From Sphingomonadaceae bacterium (GTDB lineage: Bacteria; Pseudomonadota; Alphaproteobacteria; Sphingomonadales; Sphingomonadaceae), in contig JACKKZ010000004.1 of the NCBI GenBank assembly GCA_024236195.1, positions 372,001 through 436,000 of the forward strand: a DNA stretch of 64,000 nt, given 5' to 3'. The notes beneath the pieces were generated by a model. The model was not told where the DNA came from, ran no database searches, and saw only the letters and a program-made list of their open reading frames with translations. The position numbers and the translations under genes are program-made. Below, one piece after another: positions 1 to 8,560 of the stretch (within the stretch, counting starts at the first letter, position 1; every line of letters starts with the position of its first letter).

Positions 1-993
1 AGTCAGGCGATGCAGGGTGTCTATCGCATGATCACCCGTGTGCTGCGCAACGACCTGACCGTGCTCGTGCTGGGTGAAAGTGGCACTGGCAAGGAATTGG
101 TGGCAGAAGCGATCCACGAGCTGGGCCATCGCAAGTCCGGCCCCTTTGTCGCAGTCAACACTGCCGCCATCCCGCGAGACCTGATCGAAAGCGAATTGTT
201 CGGGCACGAGAAAGGTGCCTTCACGGGGGCGGTGAGCCAGACCATTGGCAAATTCGAACAAGCCAATGGCGGGACGCTGTTCCTCGACGAAATCGGGGAC
301 ATGCCGGCCGAGGCGCAGACACGGTTGTTGCGCGCGCTCCAGTCCGGGCGGATCCGGCGGGTAGGCGGTCGGCAGGAAATCGCCATTGACGTGCGTATTA
401 TTGCCGCGACCAACCGCGACCTGAAACCGATGATTGCGGCAGGGACCTTCCGCGAAGACCTCTATTACCGTCTCAATGTCGTGCCGATCCAATTGCCGCC
501 GCTGCGTGATCGAGAGGATGATATCCCGGCGCTGGCCCGGCATTTCCTTGCCCGCGCAGCCGAGGAAGGCCTGCCCCAGCGAAACCTCAGCGATGATGCG
601 CTGGCCTTGCTGGCGCAGCAGCCATGGCCGGGCAATGTCCGCGAATTGCGCAATGTCGTTTTCCGGCTTGCCCTGATGTCGCGCGAAGATGTGATCGACG
701 TGGCAGCGGTTGCCGAATTGATGCAGGAAGCACCCGCGCAGCGTGGGGGAGGGCATCCGGCGGGCTTCGATGAAGCGCTCGCCCATTGGCTATCGCTGCA
801 TGAACCGGTCAGCGGAACCTTGTATCACAGCGCCTTGGCTGCATTCGAGAAGCCCTTGTTTGAACACGCGCTGGGGGCAACAGGCGGGAACCAGCTCAAG
901 GCATCGCAATTGCTGGGTATCAATCGCAACACCTTGCGCAAACGGCTGGGCGAGCTGGCAATAGACCCGGATCGCTTTTCGCGCCGGTCCTGA
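1..993 (+). CDS. ntrC: NtrC-family sigma-54 response regulator, 5' end cut by window edge
   Basis: The reading frame is open from base 1, so the gene starts outside the window and the N-terminal receiver is missing. What remains is the AAA+ sigma-54 activation domain: Walker A GESGTGKE, the GAFTGA loop that contacts sigma-54, Walker B in GGTLFLDEIGD, and a C-terminal Fis-type helix-turn-helix ending NRNTLRKRL. NtrC activates nitrogen-assimilation promoters when phosphorylated by NtrB. The identity as NtrC rather than another bacterial enhancer-binding protein rests on the intact GAFTGA motif plus ntrY-ntrX directly downstream, the standard alphaproteobacterial order. The gap to ntrY is about 70 bases. 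Confidence 0.9.
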   Translation, partial: SQAMQGVYRMITRVLRNDLTVLVLGESGTGKELVAEAIHELGHRKSGPFVAVNTAAIPRDLIESELFGHEKGAFTGAVSQTIGKFEQANGGTLFLDEIGDMPAEAQTRLLRALQSGRIRRVGGRQEIAIDVRIIAATNRDLKPMIAAGTFREDLYYRLNVVPIQLPPLRDREDDIPALARHFLARAAEEGLPQRNLSDDALALLAQQPWPGNVRELRNVVFRLALMSREDVIDVAAVAELMQEAPAQRGGGHPAGFDEALAHWLSLHEPVSGTLYHSALAAFEKPLFEHALGATGGNQLKASQLLGINRNTLRKRLGELAIDPDRFSRRS

Positions 994-1062
994 AGCAGCT
1001 TTCCAACCGCCTGACGAAAAGCGCTTGCATTTTTGCAACAGTGGCGTTGTAACCGCGCAACG

Positions 1063-3276
1063 ATGACGGCTGCCGCTCCTTCCCAACCGAAGCAAATGCC
1101 TCGCTGGTGGCGGCGATTCATCCTCGCGTCGCGCCGGGCGAATGTGTTTCTGGTACTAGAGATTGTCGCCGCAATTGCCTTCCTCGCGATGATTGCGACA
1201 ACCTGGCTCGCCTTTACCAGCGCGCCGCCCAACGGGCAGCTCTTGCCATCGAGCCAGGTCGCATTGCTGCTGCTGGGGACGTTGATCCCCGCCATGGCAC
1301 TACTGGTGCTGTTCGGGCGCAGGCTGGCGATCCGCCGGGCAGCTGGCAGCACTGCGCGGCTGCATGTCAGATTGGTGTTCTTCTTTTCACTGGTGGCGGC
1401 CATTCCCACGCTGCTGGTGGCAGCTTTCGCCGGCATCCTGTTTCAGGCCGGGGTCGATTTCTGGTTTTCCGGCAGTTCGCGCAGCCTGATGGACAATGCC
1501 AATGAGCTGGCGCGCGGCTATTACGAACAGAATCAGCTGCAGGTGGCGAACGAGACTATCGCCATGGCCAGCGATATGCGCTTCAGCCTGAACCGCGTGG
1601 CCCTGACTGACGCTGAGTTTCCTGATGTCTATCAATACCAGCTGCAAGCGCGCGAGCTGAACGAATCCGCGATCCTCCAGCAATTGCCCGATGGCGAATT
1701 GCGCACTGCTGCCTTTGTCGACCTGCGTGAAGGCAATGAACCCGCGAAATTCGCGGAGACGGCGCTGCCCAAGCTCGCCGATGGCGAAGCCGTTGTCGTG
1801 CAGGGGGATGCCACACGGATCGAAGCTATGGCGCCGATTGACCGCAGCAGTGGAATCTATCTCTACAACGCCCGAAATTCCGACGCACTGCCGTTCAACC
1901 AGTGGGAGCGCGCGCGTTCTGTTGTGGAAGGCTACAACGTCCTGACGGGCCGCGCCCGGGCCTTGCAATTGCGATTTAACCTCGCGCTGTTTGTTGTCAG
2001 TCTAGGCCTTGTAGGTCTCGCCGTCTGGTTTGCCCTGCGGTTTGCTGACCGACAGGTGGAGCCGTTGACGGACCTTGTCGCGGCTGCCCGCAAGGTGGGG
2101 GCGGGGAATTTCTCCCTGCGCGTGGAAGGGCGCACAGGTGCCGACGAAATCGGCATGCTCAACCGGGCCTTCAACCGCATGACGGCGCAGCTCGAAAAGC
2201 AGACAGATGCGCTGGTTGGCGCCAACCAGGAACTGGAAGAGCGGCGGACCTTTATCGAGGCCGTTCTCGAATCCATTACGGCCGGGATTATTTCGCTCGA
2301 CCATGAGGGCCGGGTCTTGCTGATGAACAGCCGGGCGCATGAATTGCTGCTTTCGGGCGACGAGAAATCGCCCGTCGGGAAGGATATCCAGGACTTTGCC
2401 CCGCAGATCGGTGTGCTGGTGGAGGCCGGGCTGCAATCCGGTGTCGTCAGCGCGAACAAGGGCGGGGAGCTGCTGACCTTGGCAGTGCAGGTGGCGCAGG
2501 CATCCGAAGGTAGCGTGATCACTTTCGAGGATATTACCCGCCAGTTGCTCGACCAGCGGCAGGCCGCCTGGTCTGACGTGGCCCGCCGCATCGCGCATGA
2601 AATCAAGAACCCGCTCACGCCCATCCAACTGGCTACAGAACGGCTCAAGCGCCGTTACCGTACGCAGATCGAGAAAGACGGGGAGTTGTTTGACGAGCTG
2701 ACCAGCACAATCGTCCGGCAAGTCGGTGATTTGCGCAAGATGGTGGATGAATTCTCGAGTTTTGCGCGCTTGCCGAAGCCGACATTCCGCCAGGAAGATG
2801 CCCTCGATATCGTCCGGCAGGCCATGTTCCTGCAAGAAGTGGCGCATAGCGAAGTCAATTACCGGTTTGACAATCAGGCTGGGGAAGAAGTTCGGATCGC
2901 CTGTGACAGGCACCAGCTTGGCCAGGCAATGACCAATATCCTCAAGAATGCGTTTGAGGCGGTAGAGGCCAAGGCGAAAAATGCTGAGCCTGATTATCGC
3001 GGGTCCATTTCCGTCGAGCTTTCGCGTGATGGGGAAATGATCTCTATCGCCGTTGAAGATAACGGTATCGGCCTGCCGCAAGACCGCGATAACATCATCG
3101 AACCCTATGTGACGACACGCGAGAAAGGCACAGGGCTGGGCCTCGCCATCGTCAACAAGATCGTCGAGGAACATGGCGGCGACATGACTTTTTCGACCGG
3201 CTCCAATGGTGGCAGCCGCGTAACCATGCGTTTTGCCCGTGATGCCCGGATTTCTCCGGAGCAAGGCCACGCATGA
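1063..3276 (+). CDS. ntrY: NtrY nitrogen-regulation sensor histidine kinase
   Basis: Membrane-bound histidine kinase of the NtrYX pair. It has an N-terminal group of membrane segments (WRRF... then several hydrophobic helices), a periplasmic part, another membrane segment near residue 300, a HAMP linker, a PAS domain (around residues 390-490), then the HisKA dimerisation helix with phospho-acceptor His near residue 512 (RRIAHEIKNP) and a HATPase domain with N box (ILKNAFEA) and G boxes (DNGIGLP, GTGLGLAIV). The frame is open from a TTG at 1033, but I prefer ATG 1063, because the extra ten residues look unlike a real N-terminus. No strong Shine-Dalgarno is visible for either start. NtrX follows after 28 bases. 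Confidence 0.93.
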   Translation: MTAAAPSQPKQMPRWWRRFILASRRANVFLVLEIVAAIAFLAMIATTWLAFTSAPPNGQLLPSSQVALLLLGTLIPAMALLVLFGRRLAIRRAAGSTARLHVRLVFFFSLVAAIPTLLVAAFAGILFQAGVDFWFSGSSRSLMDNANELARGYYEQNQLQVANETIAMASDMRFSLNRVALTDAEFPDVYQYQLQARELNESAILQQLPDGELRTAAFVDLREGNEPAKFAETALPKLADGEAVVVQGDATRIEAMAPIDRSSGIYLYNARNSDALPFNQWERARSVVEGYNVLTGRARALQLRFNLALFVVSLGLVGLAVWFALRFADRQVEPLTDLVAAARKVGAGNFSLRVEGRTGADEIGMLNRAFNRMTAQLEKQTDALVGANQELEERRTFIEAVLESITAGIISLDHEGRVLLMNSRAHELLLSGDEKSPVGKDIQDFAPQIGVLVEAGLQSGVVSANKGGELLTLAVQVAQASEGSVITFEDITRQLLDQRQAAWSDVARRIAHEIKNPLTPIQLATERLKRRYRTQIEKDGELFDELTSTIVRQVGDLRKMVDEFSSFARLPKPTFRQEDALDIVRQAMFLQEVAHSEVNYRFDNQAGEEVRIACDRHQLGQAMTNILKNAFEAVEAKAKNAEPDYRGSISVELSRDGEMISIAVEDNGIGLPQDRDNIIEPYVTTREKGTGLGLAIVNKIVEEHGGDMTFSTGSNGGSRVTMRFARDARISPEQGHA

Positions 3277-3304
3277 CCTGTTTTGAACCAATGGAGGTGG
3301 CGCA

Positions 3305-4690
3305 ATGGCGCTAGACATCCTGATTGTTGATGATGAGCGCGACATCCGCGAATTGGTCGCCGGTGTGCTCAGCGATGAAGGCTATGAATGCCGCACGGCT
3401 GATGGCAGCGTGTCGGCACTGGCAGCGATTGACGAGCGGCGGCCCAGCCTCGTCCTGCTCGACGTCTGGCTACATGGCAGCCCGATGGACGGGCTGGAAG
3501 TGCTGGACGCGATCAAGCAGCGCGAGCCTGAACTGCCCGTCATCATCTTCTCCGGCCACGGCAATATCGACACAGCTGTCGCCGCTGTCAGCCGCGGGGC
3601 AATGGACTTCATCGAGAAGCCGTTTGAGGCGGAAAAGCTGCTGCTGCTGGTCCAGCGCGCCACGGAAACCGAACGATTGCGGCGCGAAAATACCCAGCTT
3701 CGCCAGGGCTTCAGCCGGGGCGAAGAATTCACCGGTAACAGCTCCGCGATCAATGGCGTGCGCGCAACGCTCAAGCGTGTCGCCAATACGGGCAGCCGGG
3801 TGCTGATCAGCGGGCCAGCGGGCGCAGGCAAGGAAGTCGCTGCGCGCCTGCTCCATAGCTGGAGCCCGCGCGCGGACAGCGCCTTCGTGATCGTCAATTC
3901 TGCCCGCATCACGCCGGAACGCTTCGAGCAGGAATTGTTCGGGGAAGAAGCCAATGGCAAGCTGGTCCGTCCGGGCCTGCTCGAAATGGCCGATGGCGGG
4001 ACGCTCTATCTCGATGAAGTGGCGGACATGCCGCTGTCTACGCAGGCGCGTATCCTGCGGGTACTGACCGAGCAGAGCTTTGTCCGCGTGGGCGGAAATC
4101 GCCAGATCGGTGTGGATGTGCGGGTTGTTTCTTCCACTTCGCGTGATCTTGAGCAGGAAATGGAAGAGAAGCGCTTCCGCGAAGACCTGTTCTACCGGCT
4201 CAATGTAGTGCCGGTCTCGATCCCTTCGCTGGCTGAACGGCGTGATGATATCCCGGCGCTGACAGAACATTTCTTCACCCGCTATGCGATGGAGCAGGGC
4301 ATCACGCCGCCAGAGGTTTCGGAACAAGCAATGGCCGCGCTGCAGGCCTATGACTGGCCCGGTAATGTTCGCCAGTTGCGCAATGTCGTAGAACGCACAG
4401 TGATCCTCGCTCCGCGTGACAGGTTGGACGTAGTTGAACCTGACATGCTCCCGGACGAAGTAACCGGCGGAAAACTTGGTGGGAATACAGGGATCACTAC
4501 CTTGATGGGGGCGCCTTTGCGCGAGGCGCGCGAGAGCTTCGAACGTGAATATCTGAGTGTTCAGATCCGGCGGTTTTCCGGCAATATTTCGAAGACCGCG
4601 ACCTTTATTGGGATGGAGCGGTCGGCCTTGCATCGCAAACTCAAGCTGCTTGGTATGGCTGACCGCAAGGGAGATAAGGGCGAAGACTGA
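3305..4690 (+). CDS. ntrX: NtrX response regulator lacking the GAFTGA loop
   Basis: Partner regulator of NtrY. Residues 1-120 are a receiver with acidic pocket DDE at 9-11 and phospho-acceptor D53 (LLDVW). An AAA+ domain follows, with Walker A GPAGAGKE and Walker B GGTLYLDEVAD. The Fis-type helix-turn-helix is at the C-terminus (ERSALHRKLKLLG). Where NtrC-type activators carry GAFTGA after ELFG, this protein reads ELFGEEANGKLVRPG, so the sigma-54 contact loop is absent. That agrees with alphaproteobacterial NtrX acting on sigma-70 promoters (family knowledge, from memory). A Shine-Dalgarno GGAGG lies at 3292-3296, eight bases before the ATG. Confidence 0.93.
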   Translation: MALDILIVDDERDIRELVAGVLSDEGYECRTADGSVSALAAIDERRPSLVLLDVWLHGSPMDGLEVLDAIKQREPELPVIIFSGHGNIDTAVAAVSRGAMDFIEKPFEAEKLLLLVQRATETERLRRENTQLRQGFSRGEEFTGNSSAINGVRATLKRVANTGSRVLISGPAGAGKEVAARLLHSWSPRADSAFVIVNSARITPERFEQELFGEEANGKLVRPGLLEMADGGTLYLDEVADMPLSTQARILRVLTEQSFVRVGGNRQIGVDVRVVSSTSRDLEQEMEEKRFREDLFYRLNVVPVSIPSLAERRDDIPALTEHFFTRYAMEQGITPPEVSEQAMAALQAYDWPGNVRQLRNVVERTVILAPRDRLDVVEPDMLPDEVTGGKLGGNTGITTLMGAPLREARESFEREYLSVQIRRFSGNISKTATFIGMERSALHRKLKLLGMADRKGDKGED

Positions 4691-4840
4691 GACAGTCGCG
4701 GAACGATCCGCCAGAAAATGGATTGCCCAATTGACGCGGTGAAGTCATTATCCGGCGTGAATAAAGCGGTTGGGAGGGGGAACCCTGACCATCCAGATCG
4801 CGGACCGCAAGAGTGGCCGCCAACAACAAGGAGACAAGAA

Positions 4841-5389
4841 ATGTCCTCTGGACGCACTTTGAGCGCCCGCCCGGTCCCCAAGAAGGACCCGCCTCCGCCG
4901 CCGCCTGCGGGTAGCAAGGCGCCCAATCTTCAGGATGCGTTCCTGAACCTGCTGCGCAGGAACAAAACCCCGGTCACCATGTTCCTCGTGAAGGGCGTGA
5001 AGCTGCAGGGAATTGTCACCTGGTTTGACAATTTCTCCATCCTGCTGCGCCGTGACGGTCAATCGCAGCTGGTCTACAAGCATGCTGTTTCCACCATCAT
5101 GCCCGGCCAGCCGATCGACGCGTCGCAATTCGCCAGCGCGGATGGCAGCAAGAAACAGCGCCTGTTGCAAGACGTGTTCCTTTCGCGAGTGCGCGAGGCA
5201 GAAGTGCAGGTCACCATGTTCCTCGTGAACGGCGTGATGTTGCAGGGCCAGATCGCATCCTATGATTTGTTTTGCATGCTCCTTGAGCGGGAGGGCTATG
5301 TCCAGCTCGCCTACAAGCATGCCGTATCGACAATCCAGCCCGCCACGTCCGTTGACTTGAGCGATGACTGGGAAGGCGAGGACGACTGA
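4841..5389 (+). CDS. hfq: Tandem Hfq: two Sm-like domains in one protein
   Basis: RNA chaperone for small-RNA pairing. The start is ATG 4841, because AAGGAG at 4828-4833 is ideally spaced; an upstream in-frame ATG at 4718 has no such site. The 182-residue protein has a Pro-rich N-terminus (KKDPPPPPPAG), a first Hfq domain (about residues 27-88, Sm2 signature VYKHAVST) and a second (about 103-167, AYKHAVST). Bacterial Hfq is normally one domain of 70-110 residues working as a hexamer, so three tandem chains could make a pseudo-hexamer (inference). Domain 1 keeps a basic rim patch (LLRRNK); domain 2 has RVREAE there, so the halves have diverged. It is followed by hflX, the usual neighbour. Confidence 0.95.
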   Translation: MSSGRTLSARPVPKKDPPPPPPAGSKAPNLQDAFLNLLRRNKTPVTMFLVKGVKLQGIVTWFDNFSILLRRDGQSQLVYKHAVSTIMPGQPIDASQFASADGSKKQRLLQDVFLSRVREAEVQVTMFLVNGVMLQGQIASYDLFCMLLEREGYVQLAYKHAVSTIQPATSVDLSDDWEGEDD

Positions 5390-5406
5390 GTTTCGACGAT
5401 GATTTG

Positions 5407-6717
5407 ATGGGCGAGGTCTCGCGCGGCGCGCGGGCCCTTGTCGTGTGCCCCGATATCAGGGGCCAGCGCCACGACCTTGATGCGGATTCGCGACTGGAAG
5501 AAGCCTGCGGGCTGGCTCTCGCGATTGGCATCGAAGTCGTGGAGAGCTTCATCCTGCCCGTTCGCGATGTGAAACCGAACCTGCTGTTCGGGGCAGGGCA
5601 GGTGGAGAACATCGCCACCCAATGCACCCTGCATGAGGCGGAACTGGTGGTCGTGGACGGTGCACTGTCCGCGATCCAGCAGCGCAACCTTGAAGAAAAG
5701 CTCGGCCGCAAGGTAATCGACCGTACGGGCTTGATCCTTGAAATCTTCGGCGAACGCGCGGCCACGGCCGAAGGGCGCTTGCAGGTCGAACTGGCGCATC
5801 TCGATTACCAGCAAAGCCGTCTGGTGCGCAGCTGGACCCACCTTGAGCGCCAGCGCGGTGGCTTCGGCTTCCTCGGCGGGCCGGGTGAAACGCAGATCGA
5901 GGCTGACCGCCGCATGATCCGCCAGCGCATGGGCCGCCTGCGCAAGGAACTGGAACAGGTCCGCAAGACCCGTACGCTTCACCGGGAGAGGCGGGGAAGG
6001 GCACCCTGGCCCGTAATTGCACTGGTGGGCTATACCAATGCCGGGAAAAGTACACTTTTCAATCGCTTGACGGGGAGTGATGTAATGGCGGAGGACTTGC
6101 TCTTTGCCACGCTTGACCCGACCATGCGGGCGATTTCCCTACCCGGTGTGGAGAAGGCGATCCTGTCGGACACGGTGGGGTTCATCTCCGACCTGCCGAC
6201 CCAGCTGGTGGCGGCTTTCCGGGCAACGCTGGAAGAGGTTACCGGGGCCGATCTCATCCTGCATGTGCGGGATATCGCCAATCCTGCCAGCGCTGCGCAA
6301 AAGGCGCAGGTGCTTGAAGTGCTTGCAGATCTTGGTGTTGTGGCGCGCAGCGCCGGGGAAGGGGGGGAGGGGCAGATCCCGATCCTCGAAGTGTGGAACA
6401 AGTGGGACTTGCTCGACGAAGAACGGGCGGAGGCTTTGCAGCCTTTGGTCGATGGCGATGACGTGATCGCTGCCATTTCTGCCGTAACAGGGCATGGTAT
6501 TGATCGCCTGCTGGGCGATCTTGGCCATATGCTCACGCAACAGGCCAAGACACAGGAATTCCTGCTGCCCGTGAGCGATGGCCGCCGGATCGCATGGCTT
6601 CATGCGCATGGTGACGTCTTGCAGGATGCGGAAGCAGGCGAGGGGCCGGAAGGGCCATTGCGCAGGCTCGTCGTGCGTCTCAATCCCAAGGAATTGGGAC
6701 AGTTTGAAAGCCTGTGA
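5407..6717 (+). CDS. hflX: GTPase HflX, ribosome-associated
   Basis: HflX GTPase of about 436 residues; the family splits stalled or heat-damaged ribosomes. The N-terminal HflX domain is present (GAGQVENI region, then the conserved HLERQRGGFGFLGGPGETQIE segment near residues 145-165). The G domain has G1 GYTNAGKST, G3 DTVGF, and G4 NKWD. The frame also opens with TTG at 5404, next to ATG 5407; ATG is chosen. The gap from the hfq stop is 17 bases, so the two genes are probably co-transcribed, as in many proteobacteria. It ends three bases before the convergent mazG stop. Confidence 0.95.
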   Translation: MGEVSRGARALVVCPDIRGQRHDLDADSRLEEACGLALAIGIEVVESFILPVRDVKPNLLFGAGQVENIATQCTLHEAELVVVDGALSAIQQRNLEEKLGRKVIDRTGLILEIFGERAATAEGRLQVELAHLDYQQSRLVRSWTHLERQRGGFGFLGGPGETQIEADRRMIRQRMGRLRKELEQVRKTRTLHRERRGRAPWPVIALVGYTNAGKSTLFNRLTGSDVMAEDLLFATLDPTMRAISLPGVEKAILSDTVGFISDLPTQLVAAFRATLEEVTGADLILHVRDIANPASAAQKAQVLEVLADLGVVARSAGEGGEGQIPILEVWNKWDLLDEERAEALQPLVDGDDVIAAISAVTGHGIDRLLGDLGHMLTQQAKTQEFLLPVSDGRRIAWLHAHGDVLQDAEAGEGPEGPLRRLVVRLNPKELGQFESL

Positions 6718-6720
6718 GGT

Positions 6721-7482
6721 TTAGTCCATTTCCGATTCCGATTGCTTGACCTGTTGCCACAGCGCTTCCTGCTGATCGAGTGACAGGCCTTTCAGACGCG
6801 CACCATGGATCGTTTCCATCGCTCGAAAGCGCCGTTCAAACTTGGTGTTTGCAGCCCGCAAGGCGTCTTCCGGTGCGATGCCATAGGCGCGCACGACATT
6901 CACCGCAGCGAAGAGCAGGTCACCGGCTTCTTCCAGCTGGTGGTCCTTGTCTGCTTCAGCGAGTTCCTGTGCTTCTTCGGCCAGCTTGTCGGCCGGTCCC
7001 TGTGTATCAGGCCAATCAAAGCCGTCCCGCGCAGCACGCTTCTGGAGTTTCTCTGCGCGTAGCAAGGCTGGCAATGCAAGCGCAACGCCGTCCATGGCGC
7101 TGGTGGCACCCTTGGCGGAGCGTTCCTTGTCCTTCAGCGCTTCCCAGCGGGTTTCGCCCATGGTGCCGCCTTCATCGCCGAAGATATGCGGATGGCGGCT
7201 TTCCATCTTCTCGGAGATCGACCGTGCGACATCATCGAAGGCGAAGAGACCGGCTTCTTCCGCCATCCGCGCATGAAACACGACTTGCAGCAGCAAGTCG
7301 CCAAGCTCGTCACGCAGTTCGTCCCAGGCTTCCCGTTCGATCGAGTCAGCGACCTCGTAGGCTTCTTCGAGCGTGTATGGCGCAATGGTGCTGAAGTCCT
7401 GCGCAAGGTCCCATTCGCAGCCGCGCTGCGGGTCACGCAAAGTGGCCATGATCTCGAGGAGGCGGGTCAATTGCTCGGACAT
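6721..7482 (-). CDS. mazG: MazG nucleoside triphosphate pyrophosphohydrolase
   Basis: Hydrolyses (d)NTPs to monophosphates and pyrophosphate, a house-cleaning and (p)ppGpp-related activity. At 253 residues it has the two-domain length of full MazG. The first domain shows the metal-binding EEAYE...ELGDLLLQVVFHA pattern typical of all-alpha NTP pyrophosphatases. The second repeats it as KLAEEAQEL...EEAGDLLFAAVNV. The start MSEQLTRLLEIM matches the family. It is transcribed alone, convergent with hflX, and its upstream region holds a 14-bp AT palindrome. Confidence 0.94.
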   Translation of the reverse strand: MSEQLTRLLEIMATLRDPQRGCEWDLAQDFSTIAPYTLEEAYEVADSIEREAWDELRDELGDLLLQVVFHARMAEEAGLFAFDDVARSISEKMESRHPHIFGDEGGTMGETRWEALKDKERSAKGATSAMDGVALALPALLRAEKLQKRAARDGFDWPDTQGPADKLAEEAQELAEADKDHQLEEAGDLLFAAVNVVRAYGIAPEDALRAANTKFERRFRAMETIHGARLKGLSLDQQEALWQQVKQSESEMD

Positions 7483-7505
7483 CGCTTCGCGCCTAGATTG
7501 GAATG

Positions 7506-7519
7506 ATAATATATATTAT
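7506..7519. promoter_or_regulatory. Perfect 14-bp AT palindrome upstream of mazG
   Basis: ATAATATATATTAT is a perfect palindrome inside an AT-only tract (about 7502-7531), conspicuous in GC-rich DNA. It lies 24-37 bases upstream of the mazG start codon, so it could be an operator or overlap the -10 region of the mazG promoter. No known regulator box is recognised. Confidence 0.4.
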
Positions 7520-7622
7520 GTTAAATTATAGGGTGCTGGAATGGGGAATTTGCGGGCTTCCCCCTTTCAGTCCCCTCTCAGGGCCTCTCGGCGATATGAC
7601 GCGCATTTTCGTCAAAAACCGG

Positions 7623-7796
7623 CTACTCACCGCTCACCAGACTGAAGAACAGGAACACAGCGGTAAAAATAGCAGCCCAGACAAGCGCCATCTTGACGCT
7701 GCTTTTCCACTTCAGCCGATAGGATGCCAGTGCGCTGCCAGCCAGTATCAACCAGCCAAGCAGCGCCACGATCTGTACAGCAGCCATTTCATTCAT
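7623..7796 (-). CDS. 57-residue small membrane protein, translationally coupled to MBL gene
   Basis: Read directly from the sequence: ATG at 7796 begins a 57-codon frame ending at TAG 7623-7625. The ATG overlaps the TGA of the upstream metallo-hydrolase gene as ATGA, a translational-coupling arrangement. The product has two hydrophobic stretches (around residues 6-25, IVALLGWLILAGSALA, and 36-54, MALVWAAIFTAVFLFFSLV) separated by a basic loop (YRLKWKSS), so it is a likely two-helix inner-membrane protein. Function unknown. The coupling and hydrophobic pattern support a real gene; the short length leaves some doubt. Confidence 0.7.
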   Translation of the reverse strand: MNEMAAVQIVALLGWLILAGSALASYRLKWKSSVKMALVWAAIFTAVFLFFSLVSGE

Positions 7797-8560
7797 GGTT
7801 CGACTTCCAGCCCGTCATAGCCGACAATCACATTCGCCGGGATTTCTGTGCACAAGGTCGCATAATCCATGCTCTTGTCCAAATGAGTGAGCACAGCTTG
7901 CTTCGCGCCGCAGCGTTCGGCGAGCTCCAGTGCCATGCCCAGATGCGCATGGGTGGGATGCGGATCGCGCCGCAGGCAATCGACCACCAGCAGGTCAACA
8001 TCTTCAAGCAGTTCCACCATATCGCGTGTGATTTCACTGAAGTCCGTCGCGTAAGCTATCGCCTTTCCATCGCAATCGAAGCGATAGGCAGTGCTCTGCG
8101 CCGGGCCATGCGGCATCTGGCACCATTCAACGCCAAAGCCGCAACACATGCGGATCCGGTCAAGCGTATCGAGGCTGACAATGGTAGGATAGCCGTGTTG
8201 CCCGGCAAAGACATAGTCAAAACGCTGGCGCAAGCGTCGCACCGTTTCACCGGCGGCATAGCCCGGGATCGGACCAGCGCGGCCATAACGCAGGACGCGG
8301 AGATCATCTATTCCATGGCAATGGTCCGCATGGTCATGCGTCCAGAAAACCGCGTCGATCTTGTCGACATTATTGGCCAGCAACTGGTGGCGCAGGTCAG
8401 TTGAAGTATCGACCAGAAGCCTTTGGCCAGCTTCACTTTCCACGATGATGGAGACACGACTACGGCGGTTGCGCGGCTCCTCCGGATCGCAGCAGCCCCA
8501 ATCATTGCCGACGCGCGGCACACCTGTCGATGTGCCGGACCCAAGCATGATGAGCTTCAC
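7793..8560 (-). CDS. MBL-fold metallohydrolase (PhnP/RNase Z-like)
   Basis: 255-residue metallo-beta-lactamase-fold hydrolase. It has the signature THDHADHCHG, a short N-terminal strand LIMLGSGTSTGVP, YATDFSE near residue 165 and a late Asp/His region (LTHLDKSMD). The layout resembles PhnP and RNase Z-like phosphodiesterases, but the substrate cannot be told. The start is GTG 8560, because it overlaps the tatD stop as GTGA; the frame runs further upstream only inside tatD. Its own stop overlaps the next small gene. TatD followed by an MBL hydrolase is a common alphaproteobacterial pair. Confidence 0.88.
   Translation of the reverse strand: MKLIMLGSGTSTGVPRVGNDWGCCDPEEPRNRRSRVSIIVESEAGQRLLVDTSTDLRHQLLANNVDKIDAVFWTHDHADHCHGIDDLRVLRYGRAGPIPGYAAGETVRRLRQRFDYVFAGQHGYPTIVSLDTLDRIRMCCGFGVEWCQMPHGPAQSTAYRFDCDGKAIAYATDFSEITRDMVELLEDVDLLVVDCLRRDPHPTHAHLGMALELAERCGAKQAVLTHLDKSMDYATLCTEIPANVIVGYDGLEVEP

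Noticed and set aside
1016..1050. Sigma-54 promoter before ntrY
   Set aside because: TTGCA-rich sequence near 1024-1040 resembles half of a -24/-12 site, but no proper GG...GC spacing was found.
2002..3345. Minus-strand frame of 447 codons opposite ntrY
   Set aside because: ntrY is unmistakable on the plus strand; this is its shadow.
4732..4770. Sigma-70 promoter for hfq
   Set aside because: TTGACG is present, but no acceptable -10 box lies 16-18 bases downstream.
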